Assembly: GCA_963422595.1 (NCBI GenBank)
Contig: OY730298.1
Location: 620,001-684,000 of the forward strand
Origin: G963422595 sp963422595
Lineage (GTDB): Bacteria > Pseudomonadota > Gammaproteobacteria > UBA4575
Reading direction: 5' to 3'
Length of the DNA stretch: 64,000 nucleotides
Both the position numbers and the translations under genes were made by a program. Below, one piece after another: positions 8,841 to 17,352 of the stretch; positions within the stretch are counted from its first letter, which is position 1, and the number at the start of each line of letters is the position of its first letter. The notes beneath the pieces were generated by a model. The model was not told where the DNA came from and did no database searches. It saw only the letters and a list, made by a program, of their open reading frames with translations.

Positions 8841-9065
8841 ATGTTTTTGGGAATGCGGCAGGCGCGACCAAAGCGTGTTCGTCACTACTGCCAACTTCAC
8901 AAGTTCCGTCAAAGATTACGTGACGAAAGTCCAAAACGCATAATTCTGATAGACGGTAAAGAACTCGCTCGTCCCATGGTCAGGTACAATATCAGCGTGC
9001 ACTTAAAGATAAGTCATCAAATCAAGCGGATCGACGAAGACTACTTCGATCAGGAAACCCTTTAG
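8841..9065 (+). pseudogene. Remnant of an Mrr-type restriction endonuclease C-terminus
   Basis: Only the C-terminal part remains. In one frame the segment from 8934 reads RIILIDGKELARPM, and it ends QIKRIDEDYFDQETL, the characteristic tail of Mrr (modified-DNA-dependent) endonucleases. The preceding Mrr block reads VFVTTANFTSSVKDYV, but in a different frame (from 8875), which then hits a TAA at 8941; FLGMRQARPKR at 8841 lies back in the first frame. Two compensating frame changes and loss of the N-terminus mean it is inactive. It marks the left edge of the restriction island. Confidence 0.7.
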
Positions 9066-9068
9066 ATC

Positions 9069-11828
9069 ATGCGCCTGTCGTGGAACGAGGTTCGCGCACG
9101 CGCCGCTGCCTTTGCAGATGACTGGCGCGAAGCGGCCTACGAGAAGGGCGAGATGCAAAGCTTCTATAACGACTTCTTCAAGGTGTTTGGGGTCCGCCGC
9201 CGCACCGTGGCGCGCTACGAGGCGCATGTCGCCACACTGGACAACCGCTCGGGCTTCATCGATCTGTTCTGGCCCGGCGTCCTGATCGTCGAGCAGAAGA
9301 GCACCGGGCGCAACCTGAAGGCGGCCTACGCGCAGGCCGGAGAGTATTTCGACGCCCTGCCCGAGCGCGACCGCCCGCGTTACATCCTGGTCAGCGACTT
9401 CCAGACCTTCGAGCTTCACGATCTGGACGAGCGGGATGTCGTCTCCTTCGCGCTGGCGGAACTGCCTGCCCATGTCGAGGCATTCGGCTTCATCCTGGGT
9501 GTGCAACGTCGTACCTTTCGCGACCAGGACCCGGTCAATGTCCAGGCATCGGAACTGGTGGGGCATTTGCATGATGCCCTCAAAGCATCCGGTTATGGCG
9601 GCCATAATCTGGAATTGTTCCTGGTGCGGATCGTGTTTTGCCTGTTTGCCGACGATACGGGCATATTTGAACCGCGCGATATTTTCCTCGACTTCATTGA
9701 GACTCGCACGGGCGAGGATGGCGCCGATCTTGGGCCGTGGCTATCGCAACTGTTCCAGGTGCTCGATACGCCGGAGAACAACCGCACGGCGACGCTGGAC
9801 GAAGACCTTGCCCAGTTCCCCTACGTCAACGGCGATCTGTTCGACGGGCCGCTGCGCATCCCGTCATTTGATGTTGCCATGCGCGGAGCACTGCTCAACG
9901 CCTGTCGCTTCGACTGGTCGAACATCTCGCCCGCGATCTTCGGCGCGTTGTTCCAATCGGTGATGGACCCGAAAGAGCGTCGCACCCAGGGAGCGCACTA
10001 CACGACCGAGAAGAACATCCTGAAGGTGATCGAGCCGCTGTTTCTGGACGACTTGCGTGCCGAATTCGAACGTCTGAAAGCACTGAAGCGTGGCCGCAGG
10101 GACAGGCTACGCTCGTTCTGGGAGAAGCTCGGCCGGCTCACCTTTTTTGACCCCGCCTGCGGCTGCGGTAACTTCCTCATCATCGCTTATCGGGAATTGC
10201 GTAGCCTGGAAATAGATGTTATGCGCGAGCTTGGAGAGCTTAATCTGTCGCAGGTGAATGTCGATCAGTTCTACGGCATTGAGCTTGGCGAGTTCCCGGC
10301 CCGCATCGCAGAGGCCGCACTGTGGATGATGGACCACATCATGAACAACCGATTGAGCCTGGAACTCGGCCACAACTATGCCCGTATCCCGTTGGTAACC
10401 TCACCACACATTATTTGCGGTGATGCCCTGGAGACCGACTGGGCAAGCCTGCTGCCGTCGGAAGACTGCTCGTATGTGTTCGGCAATCCACCTTTTGCGG
10501 GTGCGAAATTCCAGACCGCGGAACAGCGCGCCCAGGTGCGAAAGATTGCCGCGCTGGGCAAGTCCGGCGGCACGCTCGACTACGTGAGCGCGTGGTTCAT
10601 CAAGGCGGGGGAGTACACCACGCGCGGCCATGCCCGCGTCGGCTTCGTCGCCACCAACTCGATCACCCAGGGCGAGCAGGTGGCGCAACTGTGGCCGATC
10701 CTGTTCGAGCGCGGCGGGCTGGAGATCGCCTTCGCACACCGCACCTTCGCCTGGGGGTCGGACGCGCGCGGCAAGGCGCACGTGCACGTGGTGATCATTG
10801 GTCTCAACCGGCGGGAGGCGGCCCGGCCCGAGAAGCGTCTGTTCAGCTATCCCGATGTCAACGGCGAATCGGAGGAGACCCGCCACGCCGTGCTGTCGCC
10901 CTACCTGTTCGACGCTGGCGGGCTCGCCGATCCTCATCTTGTGGTGCAGGAAGAAAGCAGGCCGATCAACGGGATGAAGGCTCTTGCGTTTGGTACACAG
11001 CCTTTGGAAGATGGGAATCTTACATTTTCGACGGAAGAGAAAAACTTGTTCATCGAGACGGAGCCAGAGTCAGTTTCCTACTTCCGACCGTTCGTAGGAT
11101 CTCGCGAGTTTCTTCAAGGGAAGGAGAGGTGGATTCTCCATACAGCGGATATTCCGATTCAAAAGCTGCGCCGTATGCCACGGGTTGTTGAAAGACTGGA
11201 AGCGGTTCGTAGGTTTCGTTCAATCAGCAGGCGGAAATCTACGCAGCGCTTAGCTGATTATCCAACAAGTTACGGTGTAACGATGGTGCCGAATACGGCC
11301 TTTCTTGTTGTTCCTCGAGTAAGCTCAGAACGCCGGGACTATGTCCCGACCGGATGGTTAGCGCCGCCCACGATTCCCAGCGAAGCAACTCTTATGCTGG
11401 CGAATGCCACCCTTGCCGATTTCGCCCTGCTGACCTCGGCTATGCACATGGCCTGGCTGCGCCATATCGGCGGACGGCTGAAGAGCGACTACCGCTATTC
11501 CATCGGCCTCGTCTACAACACCTTCCCGACACCGCCCGAAGGCGCGGACCTGTCGAGGTTGGAGCCGCTGGCCCAAGCCGTGCTCGACGCCCGCGCCGTG
11601 CATCCGAACGCGACCCTGTCCGACCTCTACGACCCCGACCTGATACCGCCGAATCTGCGCCGGGCGCATCAGGCGCTCGACCGCGCCGTGGACCGCCTCT
11701 ACCGGCGGGGCGGCTTTGTCTCCGAGCGCGAGCGGGTCGAGCATCTGTTCGCGCTTTATGAGAAGATGCGGTCTCCCTTGGTATCCCGGTTGTCGGCCAA
11801 AAAACGGAGGCGACAGAAGGTCAAATAG
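9069..11828 (+). CDS. MmeI-type (type IIL) fused restriction endonuclease/DNA adenine methyltransferase
   Basis: At 919 residues the protein has the size and layout of MmeI. The N-terminal nuclease domain shows D65-x9-E75-x-K77 (in IDLFWPGVLIVEQKS), the spacing of MmeI's catalytic site. The methyltransferase follows with motif I FFDPACGCGNF (about residue 359) and motif IV FGNPPF (about 471), then a target-recognition region (about 600-830) and a basic tail. One polypeptide methylates one strand of its site and cuts at a distance. Codon use is clearly GC-richer than in the flanking housekeeping genes, indicating transfer. The stop is 2 bp from the next ATG, so it is coupled to the CoiA-like gene. 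Confidence 0.92.
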   Translation: MRLSWNEVRARAAAFADDWREAAYEKGEMQSFYNDFFKVFGVRRRTVARYEAHVATLDNRSGFIDLFWPGVLIVEQKSTGRNLKAAYAQAGEYFDALPERDRPRYILVSDFQTFELHDLDERDVVSFALAELPAHVEAFGFILGVQRRTFRDQDPVNVQASELVGHLHDALKASGYGGHNLELFLVRIVFCLFADDTGIFEPRDIFLDFIETRTGEDGADLGPWLSQLFQVLDTPENNRTATLDEDLAQFPYVNGDLFDGPLRIPSFDVAMRGALLNACRFDWSNISPAIFGALFQSVMDPKERRTQGAHYTTEKNILKVIEPLFLDDLRAEFERLKALKRGRRDRLRSFWEKLGRLTFFDPACGCGNFLIIAYRELRSLEIDVMRELGELNLSQVNVDQFYGIELGEFPARIAEAALWMMDHIMNNRLSLELGHNYARIPLVTSPHIICGDALETDWASLLPSEDCSYVFGNPPFAGAKFQTAEQRAQVRKIAALGKSGGTLDYVSAWFIKAGEYTTRGHARVGFVATNSITQGEQVAQLWPILFERGGLEIAFAHRTFAWGSDARGKAHVHVVIIGLNRREAARPEKRLFSYPDVNGESEETRHAVLSPYLFDAGGLADPHLVVQEESRPINGMKALAFGTQPLEDGNLTFSTEEKNLFIETEPESVSYFRPFVGSREFLQGKERWILHTADIPIQKLRRMPRVVERLEAVRRFRSISRRKSTQRLADYPTSYGVTMVPNTAFLVVPRVSSERRDYVPTGWLAPPTIPSEATLMLANATLADFALLTSAMHMAWLRHIGGRLKSDYRYSIGLVYNTFPTPPEGADLSRLEPLAQAVLDARAVHPNATLSDLYDPDLIPPNLRRAHQALDRAVDRLYRRGGFVSERERVEHLFALYEKMRSPLVSRLSAKKRRRQKVK

Positions 11829-11830
11829 AT

Positions 11831-12721
11831 ATGAGACTCGCGTTCGTTGACGAGGTTCGTACCGACCCCGCACCAAATCTGCGGGGCAAATGCTGTCTCT
11901 GTGGCGATGACATGATCGCGAAGTGCGGCCAGTACGTTCGGTGGCATTGGGCTCACAAAGCCAGGATCACCTGCGACCCTTGGCACGAATCTGAAACTGA
12001 CTGGCACCGATACTGGAAAGACGCCTTTCCTGCCAATTGCCAGGAAGTGCTGCACGTAGACGACAGAACGCATGAGAAGCATATAGCGGATGTCAAGACT
12101 CCCAGTGGATTTGTCGTTGAGGTTCAGCATTCCCCCATCACAGAACACGAAGCGCTAAGTCGAGAACGCTTTTACAAGAACATGATTTGGATTGTCGATG
12201 CACGACACCTTGTCGGTTGGTTTTACGTAGGGATGGCTCATGATCTCGCAACTTGTAGTCCGATGATGTATCAAATCGAATGGCGGGGAACGAGTAGACT
12301 GTTGGAAAAGTGGTCCAACTCAGGAGTTCACGTTTATTTCGATGTCATGAACAGTGCAAGAGAACATGAGGACGATGATGGCAAATTGTGGTTCTTACCG
12401 CGCGAAACAATAGTTCCGGTACAGAAGCGGTTCCTATGGCGGTTGTTGGAATTCGATGCTACTGACGGAATAGGATACATCGCGCCTGTCCAAGTGGAAG
12501 CGGTAATCGAAGCAGTCATGGATGGAAATTGGCCGCCATTGCATGAATGCGAAGAGGAAGATGCTTGGCGATACCGGAGGGAGCTTCGAGAAGTGGCCGG
12601 TCGCATAGACGAACAAGGCAACAGAATACAATCAGGAAAATCGCGGCCTAGCCTCTCACATGATCGCAAGTCACCTGAACGATCACGTACGCCAATAGAT
12701 GAGGATGATTTGCCATTCTGA
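11831..12721 (+). CDS. CoiA-like PD-(D/E)XK nuclease-family protein
   Basis: The 296-residue protein has an N-terminal zinc-knuckle-like CCLCG ... WHWAHK and a core HIADVKTPSGFVVEVQHS, which fits the D-x(n)-E-x-Q nuclease signature of competence protein CoiA. CoiA-like proteins act on DNA in recombination/competence, and homologues also turn up in defence islands. Here it starts 2 bp after the MmeI-like stop, so it is very probably co-translated and may act with the restriction enzyme (inference). The C-terminal ~60 residues are polar and probably unstructured. Confidence 0.8.
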   Translation: MRLAFVDEVRTDPAPNLRGKCCLCGDDMIAKCGQYVRWHWAHKARITCDPWHESETDWHRYWKDAFPANCQEVLHVDDRTHEKHIADVKTPSGFVVEVQHSPITEHEALSRERFYKNMIWIVDARHLVGWFYVGMAHDLATCSPMMYQIEWRGTSRLLEKWSNSGVHVYFDVMNSAREHEDDDGKLWFLPRETIVPVQKRFLWRLLEFDATDGIGYIAPVQVEAVIEAVMDGNWPPLHECEEEDAWRYRRELREVAGRIDEQGNRIQSGKSRPSLSHDRKSPERSRTPIDEDDLPF

Positions 12722-12958
12722 ATGTTCCTGACGGAGTCCACAATCACCCACGAGCTTTCCACACACTGACGGGATACGGGCCTTTATTGGAATCTCTGTT
12801 CTCCAATGGCCTGGGGTTACTACGGAGTTGGAATAGTGGTTGACACCAAACCTCACATCGCGCTGCTTCACCATAGCGAGGTGCCTGCCGGGCTCCTAAA
12901 TGAGTTTTGTACCAGTGCGAACGCCGACTCTCTCAGACTCGAGAGGGCAGTTCTGAGG

Positions 12959-12981
12959 AATCTCTGAATTCATCAGAGATT
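12959..12981. repeat. 9-bp perfect inverted repeat (possible terminator or operator)
   Basis: AATCTCTGA-attca-TCAGAGATT forms a perfect stem, with a third half-match (CTCTGATG) directly after. It sits in the 301-bp gap between the convergent CoiA-like gene and the minus-strand gene ending at 13023. There is no T-run, so a factor-independent terminator is not supported. Nothing else is seen in 12722-13022. Confidence 0.45.
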
Positions 12982-13022
12982 CTCTGATGTTGCGGTGGCC
13001 CGTGATAGTCGCTTCGGATGAT

Positions 13023-13604
13023 TCAAGCGCCTCGTCTTCGGCGCAACTCCGCCTCGGCCCACTCTACCAACTGCAATCCGAAGTTTGGCACTTTGTCCTT
13101 TGGAAGGATCCAAATCGTTTCTCCGTCCCACATTGCCCCGGCTGGTACGGTCTTCCCACGTGGAGTCAGGTCGTACTTGAAGTGGATCATCGCGTTCGCG
13201 TTCCATTGCAGGGCCTCTTCAAGCGATGCCATCTCGACTTGGAATCTCTCTTTCCCCAACTGCCGTCTCCCTTCCGACAGGACAAGTGCGTAGCGCTCGC
13301 AAGCACTCTCGTAGATTCTCTTGATTTGTGTTTGTGTGCCATGTTGCAGCTTGTTGAAAATATTCGCGATGTGGTGCGTGTGCTCGGGCTCCGCGTCGCG
13401 GTTCTCATACGACCAGATCCCCTTGATCGTCAGCTCCACGATTAGCGCGTAGAGAACGATGCTGGTCATCCCGAAATCGAGCCTTGATCTGTCCTCTGCA
13501 TCTTCCCGACTCTCTCCGGGTCGTTGGATCGCAATTTCCAGTAGAACCCTCAGCGACCTTCCGAGTTGGCACGCCGTATCGATCATGTTCCTCTCGTTTT
13601 TCAT
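13023..13604 (-). CDS. Hypothetical protein (193 aa), possible HEPN-like helical domain
   Basis: Mostly helical protein: the segment SIVLYALIVELTIKGIWSYENR followed by HTHHIANIFNKL resembles the helix pattern of HEPN-type proteins (hydrophobic E-containing helix, then H-x-I/L ... L), but the diagnostic R-x4-6-H is not clear, so this is a weak idea. The C-terminal part (VPAGAMWDGETIWILPKD) is a beta hairpin, then a charged helix. Convergent with the CoiA-like gene and divergent (59 bp) from the 121-aa gene; lies inside the restriction island. Function unknown. Confidence 0.6.
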   Translation of the reverse strand: MKNERNMIDTACQLGRSLRVLLEIAIQRPGESREDAEDRSRLDFGMTSIVLYALIVELTIKGIWSYENRDAEPEHTHHIANIFNKLQHGTQTQIKRIYESACERYALVLSEGRRQLGKERFQVEMASLEEALQWNANAMIHFKYDLTPRGKTVPAGAMWDGETIWILPKDKVPNFGLQLVEWAEAELRRRRGA

Positions 13605-13663
13605 CTCTTACCCTCCCTTATGGCGTTTGTACCCGTTTCTGACTCAGTCTAGCACAACGTACA

Positions 13664-14029
13664 TTGGACAGCTTGGCAGCGTGGAATAAGAACAAGGACT
13701 TCAAACCACTGGCCGATGTTGCAACCGTGCTTGTTTCGACTGCTGATCGTGTCGAAGGAAGGGTCTTTATCGATGTTGGTCTCGACATTCCAGACGACCA
13801 CTTCGGAACGCAGATCTCCACCGAGTCTCGCGACCCCTTGGAGGTGGCGCGTATCCTGGCGTCTTTCGTCGTGCGTGCGGAGAAGATATCCGACGCGGTA
13901 CAGGCCGAGATCGAATGCGGGTACAAACCGCTCGGATCGTTCGTCATGGAGATGGAGCAAGACGGAAGCGTGACGATCCGATGGCGCGCTGCGTCCGACT
14001 CCAAGACCTACGAGAAGCACATACCGTAG
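13664..14029 (+). CDS. Hypothetical protein (121 aa)
   Basis: Begins at a TTG (13664) as MDSLAAWNKNKDFK and contains an acidic beta-rich middle (RVEGRVFIDVGLDIPDDHFG) and a closing strand pair (MEMEQDGSVTIRWRA). No motif is recognised. Divergent from the 193-aa gene, with which it shares a 59-bp intergenic region, and located in the GC-rich island. The start codon is uncertain. Confidence 0.5.
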   Translation: MDSLAAWNKNKDFKPLADVATVLVSTADRVEGRVFIDVGLDIPDDHFGTQISTESRDPLEVARILASFVVRAEKISDAVQAEIECGYKPLGSFVMEMEQDGSVTIRWRAASDSKTYEKHIP

Positions 14030-14090
14030 ATAACTGTCAGTGGACGTTTTAGGATGGGATCACTCTGCGACCAACCCCAGCCCTCGCTAG

Positions 14091-14285
14091 GCCCTCGGCC
14101 GCGCCGTGGACCGCCTCTACCGTCGCACCGGCTTCGCCTCCGAACGCGAGCGGGTGGAGCACCTGTTTATTCTCTATGAGCAAATGCACGCGCCTTTGGT
14201 GGTTGCGGGTGAAAAGAAAGCTGGGAAGGAGAAAGAGTCGCAACCCCAAGGATCAAAGCCAGACGCTAACGACAATGCGGCGTGA
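14091..14285 (+). pseudogene. Second, truncated copy of an mmeI-like gene 3' end
   Basis: From 14091 the reading frame gives RAVDRLYRRTGFASERER, then VEHLFILYEQM, and stops at TGA 14283-14285 after a Lys/Glu-rich tail. This matches the C-terminus of the 919-aa MmeI-like enzyme (RAVDRLYRRGGFVSERER, VEHLFALYEKM at about 11684-11766) at both protein and nucleotide level (GCGCCGTGGACCGCCTCTAC is identical). No start or upstream domain is present. It is the leftover end of a related but not identical gene, so the DNA from 11.8 to 14.1 kb is bracketed by two mmeI 3' ends. Confidence 0.82.
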
Positions 14286-14387
14286 ATGGGAAGAAATGAG
14301 CTTGCCATAAACGATTCACATCTGATTTTACTGCTCTACCGCCTCCGCGGCCGAAAAATGTTATTCAACCGAGCCAACGGCAGATCA

Positions 14388-14816
14388 TCAGGCGGCATTA
14401 CTATGGTAACAAATTATCGCCAGCGCGAACACAATCAAGCAAGCCACGATTGCTAGTGTTAGGTAGACACCCGGCTGGATGATGGCAAAAATTACTGCCA
14501 ACACGGTCACAACCAGGCCTCCGACCCGAAACGCCAAATCAATCCAGTAGGGCCGGTTCAAGCGCCGTATGACGACTTCAACAGAGTCTGGGGACTTTAT
14601 CCCAATTGGAGTTACTCCGTTTGAATCAGGGTGATGCTTATCAGGGACAACCTTTGCTGTTTTCTTTTTTCTTGTTACAGTAGCTTTATCTTCGAATGCG
14701 ATGTAAGAACCACCATCGGGGTCCGAATAGACATAACAAACGTGTGCGGCATTCACGGCTGCGTTTCGTACATCTCTGTTTGATCCTTGTCGCCGAACTT
14801 CTGCCGGTTTTTGCAT
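14388..14816 (-). CDS. Hypothetical membrane protein (142 aa)
   Basis: The N-terminal half is soluble and charged (contains CYVYSDPDGGSYIAFED and a KKKTAK stretch), the C-terminal part has two transmembrane helices (about residues 93-112 and 116-137) and ends CYHSNAA. No family is recognised. It stands alone at the right edge of the GC-rich island. Confidence 0.5.
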   Translation of the reverse strand: MQKPAEVRRQGSNRDVRNAAVNAAHVCYVYSDPDGGSYIAFEDKATVTRKKKTAKVVPDKHHPDSNGVTPIGIKSPDSVEVVIRRLNRPYWIDLAFRVGGLVVTVLAVIFAIIQPGVYLTLAIVACLIVFALAIICYHSNAA

Positions 14817-15139
14817 AACGGCCTGTATAAAGCGGTAAAAAGCTCAACTGGACATGGTGCTGGCTTATCTGTTTCACTCGTCCAATCTTGCAGACACTAA
14901 GGAGGGTAAGCGGCAAACTGTTAATCTGATGCGGCAGAATTCCGCCTCAATTCCGCATGAAGGCCCCTCAAGCAAAGCTACCAGAGCCTTCTCATATAGC
15001 GGCAGCACTAGTCCCGCTTCCTAATGTCAACAGGTTATCTATATTTTTAAGAATATACCTATATTGGTATATTATAAAGTATTAATATACTTGTTTATAA
15101 TGCCCCTCATTGATTTTTAACAACTATGAGGATACAAAT
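14817..15139. other. Non-coding stretch with AT-rich promoter-like region
   Basis: No gene seen. From about 15040 the sequence turns strongly AT-rich, with a TATA-containing imperfect dyad (ATACCTATATTGGTATATT) and TATAAT at about 15097, which could serve as a -10 box for the small ORF at 15140. This AT turn marks the end of the GC-rich island. Confidence 0.35.
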
Positions 15140-15253
15140 GTGGACAAATTTATTACAAAAGTCGACAATTTTATAGTTTCGCTATGGGTAGAAACTGCAC
15201 TTTTTATTGTAATGTTATCGTTAGTATTTTTACTAACGATTAAATTTTTATAA
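15140..15253 (+). CDS. Possible small single-pass membrane peptide (37 aa)
   Basis: A GTG at 15140, 8 nt after a GAGG ribosome-like site, opens 37 codons: a charged start (VDKFITKVDNF) and a clean hydrophobic helix (ETALFIVMLSLVFLLTIKFL). The composition and preceding AT-rich promoter-like DNA favour a real small membrane protein, possibly of the toxin or regulatory kind; there is no homology evidence. Confidence 0.4.
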   Translation: MDKFITKVDNFIVSLWVETALFIVMLSLVFLLTIKFL

Positions 15254-15382
15254 GCGAGTCTAAATTGCAAACACTCTTGTAGAATGGCGTGAAAGACATC
15301 TGCATATTTTGATAAGCAAACATCAGTTTAGTGCAGCACTTCAAACTCCTTCACGCAAACACTCGTTTTTACTGCACTGCTT

Positions 15383-15425
15383 CACTTCGTTCGCAATGAT
15401 ATAACTTTTATCATTGTGCGAAGTG
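15383..15425. repeat. Long imperfect inverted repeat
   Basis: CACTTCGTTCGCAATGATA-taacttt-TATCATTGTGCGAAGTG folds into a stem of about 17 bp with a two-base bulge. It lies in the gene-free stretch 15254-15557 and has no trailing T-run, so it looks more like a REP/MITE-type palindrome or RNA hairpin than a standard terminator. Nothing else is recognised in this stretch. Confidence 0.5.
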
Positions 15426-15557
15426 AGGCCATGCGGCAATCGTGATGACCAGCATATTTTATCGTTTCAATGCAGGAACAGCACTGCGTAAAATCGTTTC
15501 TTCCCCTTAATCGTTGCAAGGCACCTCAGCTTTGCTGCAATTCGAGAGACGTAGTCC

Positions 15558-15767
15558 CTATAACCATGGATGGTAAGCAGACGTTAATCTGCGCATAACC
15601 TCTCTTGCCGCCCGACAATTTTCGCTGATAATTTCCAGTAGCTTCAGTGGGGTCGTTACGTCATAGTGATTGACCGATGGGGCAGATAGTCGAAAAATAC
15701 CCGCGGTACAGTATTTGTTAAAGTACCTTAAAATCCGTAAAACCTGGCAATAAAACGCCTGGTTCAA
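15558..15767 (-). CDS. Hypothetical protein (69 aa), coupled to the upstream gene
   Basis: Starts with a TTG that overlaps the stop codon of the 105-aa gene (TTGA), suggesting translational coupling. The sequence is helical (LKLLEIISENCRAAREVMRRL) without known motifs. Could be a chance ORF; the overlap is the only support. Confidence 0.35.
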   Translation of the reverse strand: MNQAFYCQVLRILRYFNKYCTAGIFRLSAPSVNHYDVTTPLKLLEIISENCRAAREVMRRLTSAYHPWL

Positions 15768-16081
15768 TCGCGTGCCCTGCCCAGCGCATCCTTAGCAATA
15801 TCGTTGGCGTAGAATTCGCGAATTTGTGCAATAGGTTCAATACGATTCGCGCCAGAACCCGTCAGACAATTCTCACTTTTATCCACCGCCCAGATAATAT
15901 AAGCAGTAAACCCCTGTAAATCCTCTGGAAACCGGTCTTTATGCGGAACCCCCGTATGTTCAACGCGGTCGCCCTGCAACTCTCTTTTTATACGTGCCAG
16001 CTCATTCTTTAAGTCATTTACGTCATTACCGTCCCACTGGCCAACGACCTCACCTTTTCTGCTCACGATATCGTTCGACAT
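15764..16081 (-). CDS. Hypothetical protein (105 aa)
   Basis: Preceded by a strong ribosome site (GAGGAGG, 7 nt before ATG). The N-terminal half has a coiled-coil-like helix (VNDLKNELARIKRELQGD), the C-terminal half FTAYIIWAVDKSENCLTGSG and a helical end. No family recognised. It follows cbbQ on the same strand after a 306-bp gap (16082-16387) in which I see no gene. Confidence 0.6.
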   Translation of the reverse strand: MSNDIVSRKGEVVGQWDGNDVNDLKNELARIKRELQGDRVEHTGVPHKDRFPEDLQGFTAYIIWAVDKSENCLTGSGANRIEPIAQIREFYANDIAKDALGRARD

Positions 16082-16387
16082 GTGATTTCCTCCTCTTTTG
16101 TAGTAACTAAGTTATATCAGAGAATCAATTTTGTATGTCTGCATGATAGAGACAGCCTATTTCAATCAATATTGACTAAAATACTCCTGATTATCATGAT
16201 TCGCACGCGCCGCGTCTGATTTTTACGATTAATCTCGTCAGCACAGTGGAAGAATTTAACAAGGATAAACCCCCGGGCGCATGCATGATTCACCGCAGTC
16301 TTTAGCGAAAATACCTTAACTACTAAATTATGGGCAGGGTTATATCGTTGGGGATAACCTTTTGCGACGTGGCAGGTGTGTAGTGAA

Positions 16388-17200
16388 CTAAAACACAGAA
16401 GCACTCAACTCGTTTACTGCGGTTAACATCTCAGCATCGTCAGTAAGTGCCAGGGAGATGCAACTCGCGCATGCGGTAACGGGATTTACCCCTGTTACAA
16501 TCAGCTTGGCGGCGTGCACCAGCAGGCGAGTGCTGGCGCCCTCATCCAGGCCACTGCCTTTAAGGTTGCGCGTCATATGTGCGAACTTTACTAATTGTTT
16601 TGCCGTGTTGCTATCCACGCCCGTCTCCTGCTCAACAATTTTTTGCTCAACTGACGCCTCCGGGTAGTTAAATTCTAATGCGACAAAGCGTTGTCTGGTG
16701 CTCTGTTTCAAGTCTTTCAACACGCTTTGATAACCGGGGTTATACGAGATAGCCATACAAAACTCCAAGGGTGCTGTCAGCAATTCACCCAATTTTTCCA
16801 TCGGTAAAACACGGCGATCATCACACAAAGGGTGAATCACCACAGTGGTATCCTTTCTGGCCTCAACGATCTCGTCCAGATAGCAAATGCTGCCTGCGCG
16901 CACTGAACGCGCCAATGGTCCATCGACCCATACAGTTTCTCCACCAGTTACCAGATAGCGACCCACAAGATCAGACGCAGTTAAGTCATCGTGACAGGAA
17001 ATCGTGATTAATGGGCGTTTTAATCGCCAGCTCATATACTCCATAAAGCGAGTTTTACCGCAACCTGTAGGGCCTTTCAGCAGCATTGGCAGTTGATTTT
17101 TATAAGCTGACTCAAAAACCTCAATTTCCTCGCCAACTGGTGCGTAGTAAGGTTCTACCTCTACGAAATATTCTTCAGGCTTAAAAGATTTTGCTTTCAT
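16388..17200 (-). CDS. cbbQ: CbbQ/NirQ/NorQ-family MoxR AAA+ ATPase
   Basis: The 270-residue protein has Walker A GPTGCGKT (about residues 43-50), Walker B SICYLDEI, the sensor-region SYNPGYQ and the RQRFVALEF arginine, followed by the CbbQ/NirQ C-terminal VWA-partner domain with EGASTRLLVHAAKLI. CbbQ works with the VWA protein CbbO as a RuBisCO activase; NorQ/NirQ homologues mature denitrification enzymes. Neither cbbO nor RuBisCO genes are in the window, so the partner is not shown and norQ is an alternative name. A 48-codon ORF sits 5 bp upstream. Confidence 0.88.
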   Translation of the reverse strand: MKAKSFKPEEYFVEVEPYYAPVGEEIEVFESAYKNQLPMLLKGPTGCGKTRFMEYMSWRLKRPLITISCHDDLTASDLVGRYLVTGGETVWVDGPLARSVRAGSICYLDEIVEARKDTTVVIHPLCDDRRVLPMEKLGELLTAPLEFCMAISYNPGYQSVLKDLKQSTRQRFVALEFNYPEASVEQKIVEQETGVDSNTAKQLVKFAHMTRNLKGSGLDEGASTRLLVHAAKLIVTGVNPVTACASCISLALTDDAEMLTAVNELSASVF

Positions 17201-17205
17201 CTTAA

Positions 17206-17352
17206 TTATAGTTTAGACATGGGCAGCCCGACTCTGCCGATGACCGAATCATGACGCAAGCGTTCGATATCATAAGGTTTATGCGTGAATTTATGGCAAG
17301 GCTCAAATATTTCAGCTGTCCTATGCACGCGGTAACGCTCAATCTTCAGCAT
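17206..17352 (-). CDS. Small ORF (48 aa) directly upstream of cbbQ
   Basis: From ATG at 17352 (AGGGG about 11 nt upstream; a GTG at 17358 is an alternative), the frame reads MLKIERYRVHRTAEIFEPCH through IERLRHDSVIGRVGLP and stops at 17206, 5 bp before the cbbQ start. The codon content and the spacing look like a real gene. It is polar, with one Cys and several His (EPCHKFTHKP), and has no recognised family. It might also be the 3' end of a decayed longer gene, since the frame is open back to about 17420. Confidence 0.5.
   Translation of the reverse strand: MLKIERYRVHRTAEIFEPCHKFTHKPYDIERLRHDSVIGRVGLPMSKL

Noticed and set aside
9003..11876. Several 100-200-codon frames antisense to the mmeI-like gene
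   Set aside because: Typical of GC-rich DNA; the forward 919-aa frame has all MmeI motifs.
16162..16404. 80-codon minus-strand frame downstream of cbbQ
   Set aside because: Overlaps the cbbQ 3' end, no ribosome site, no motif.
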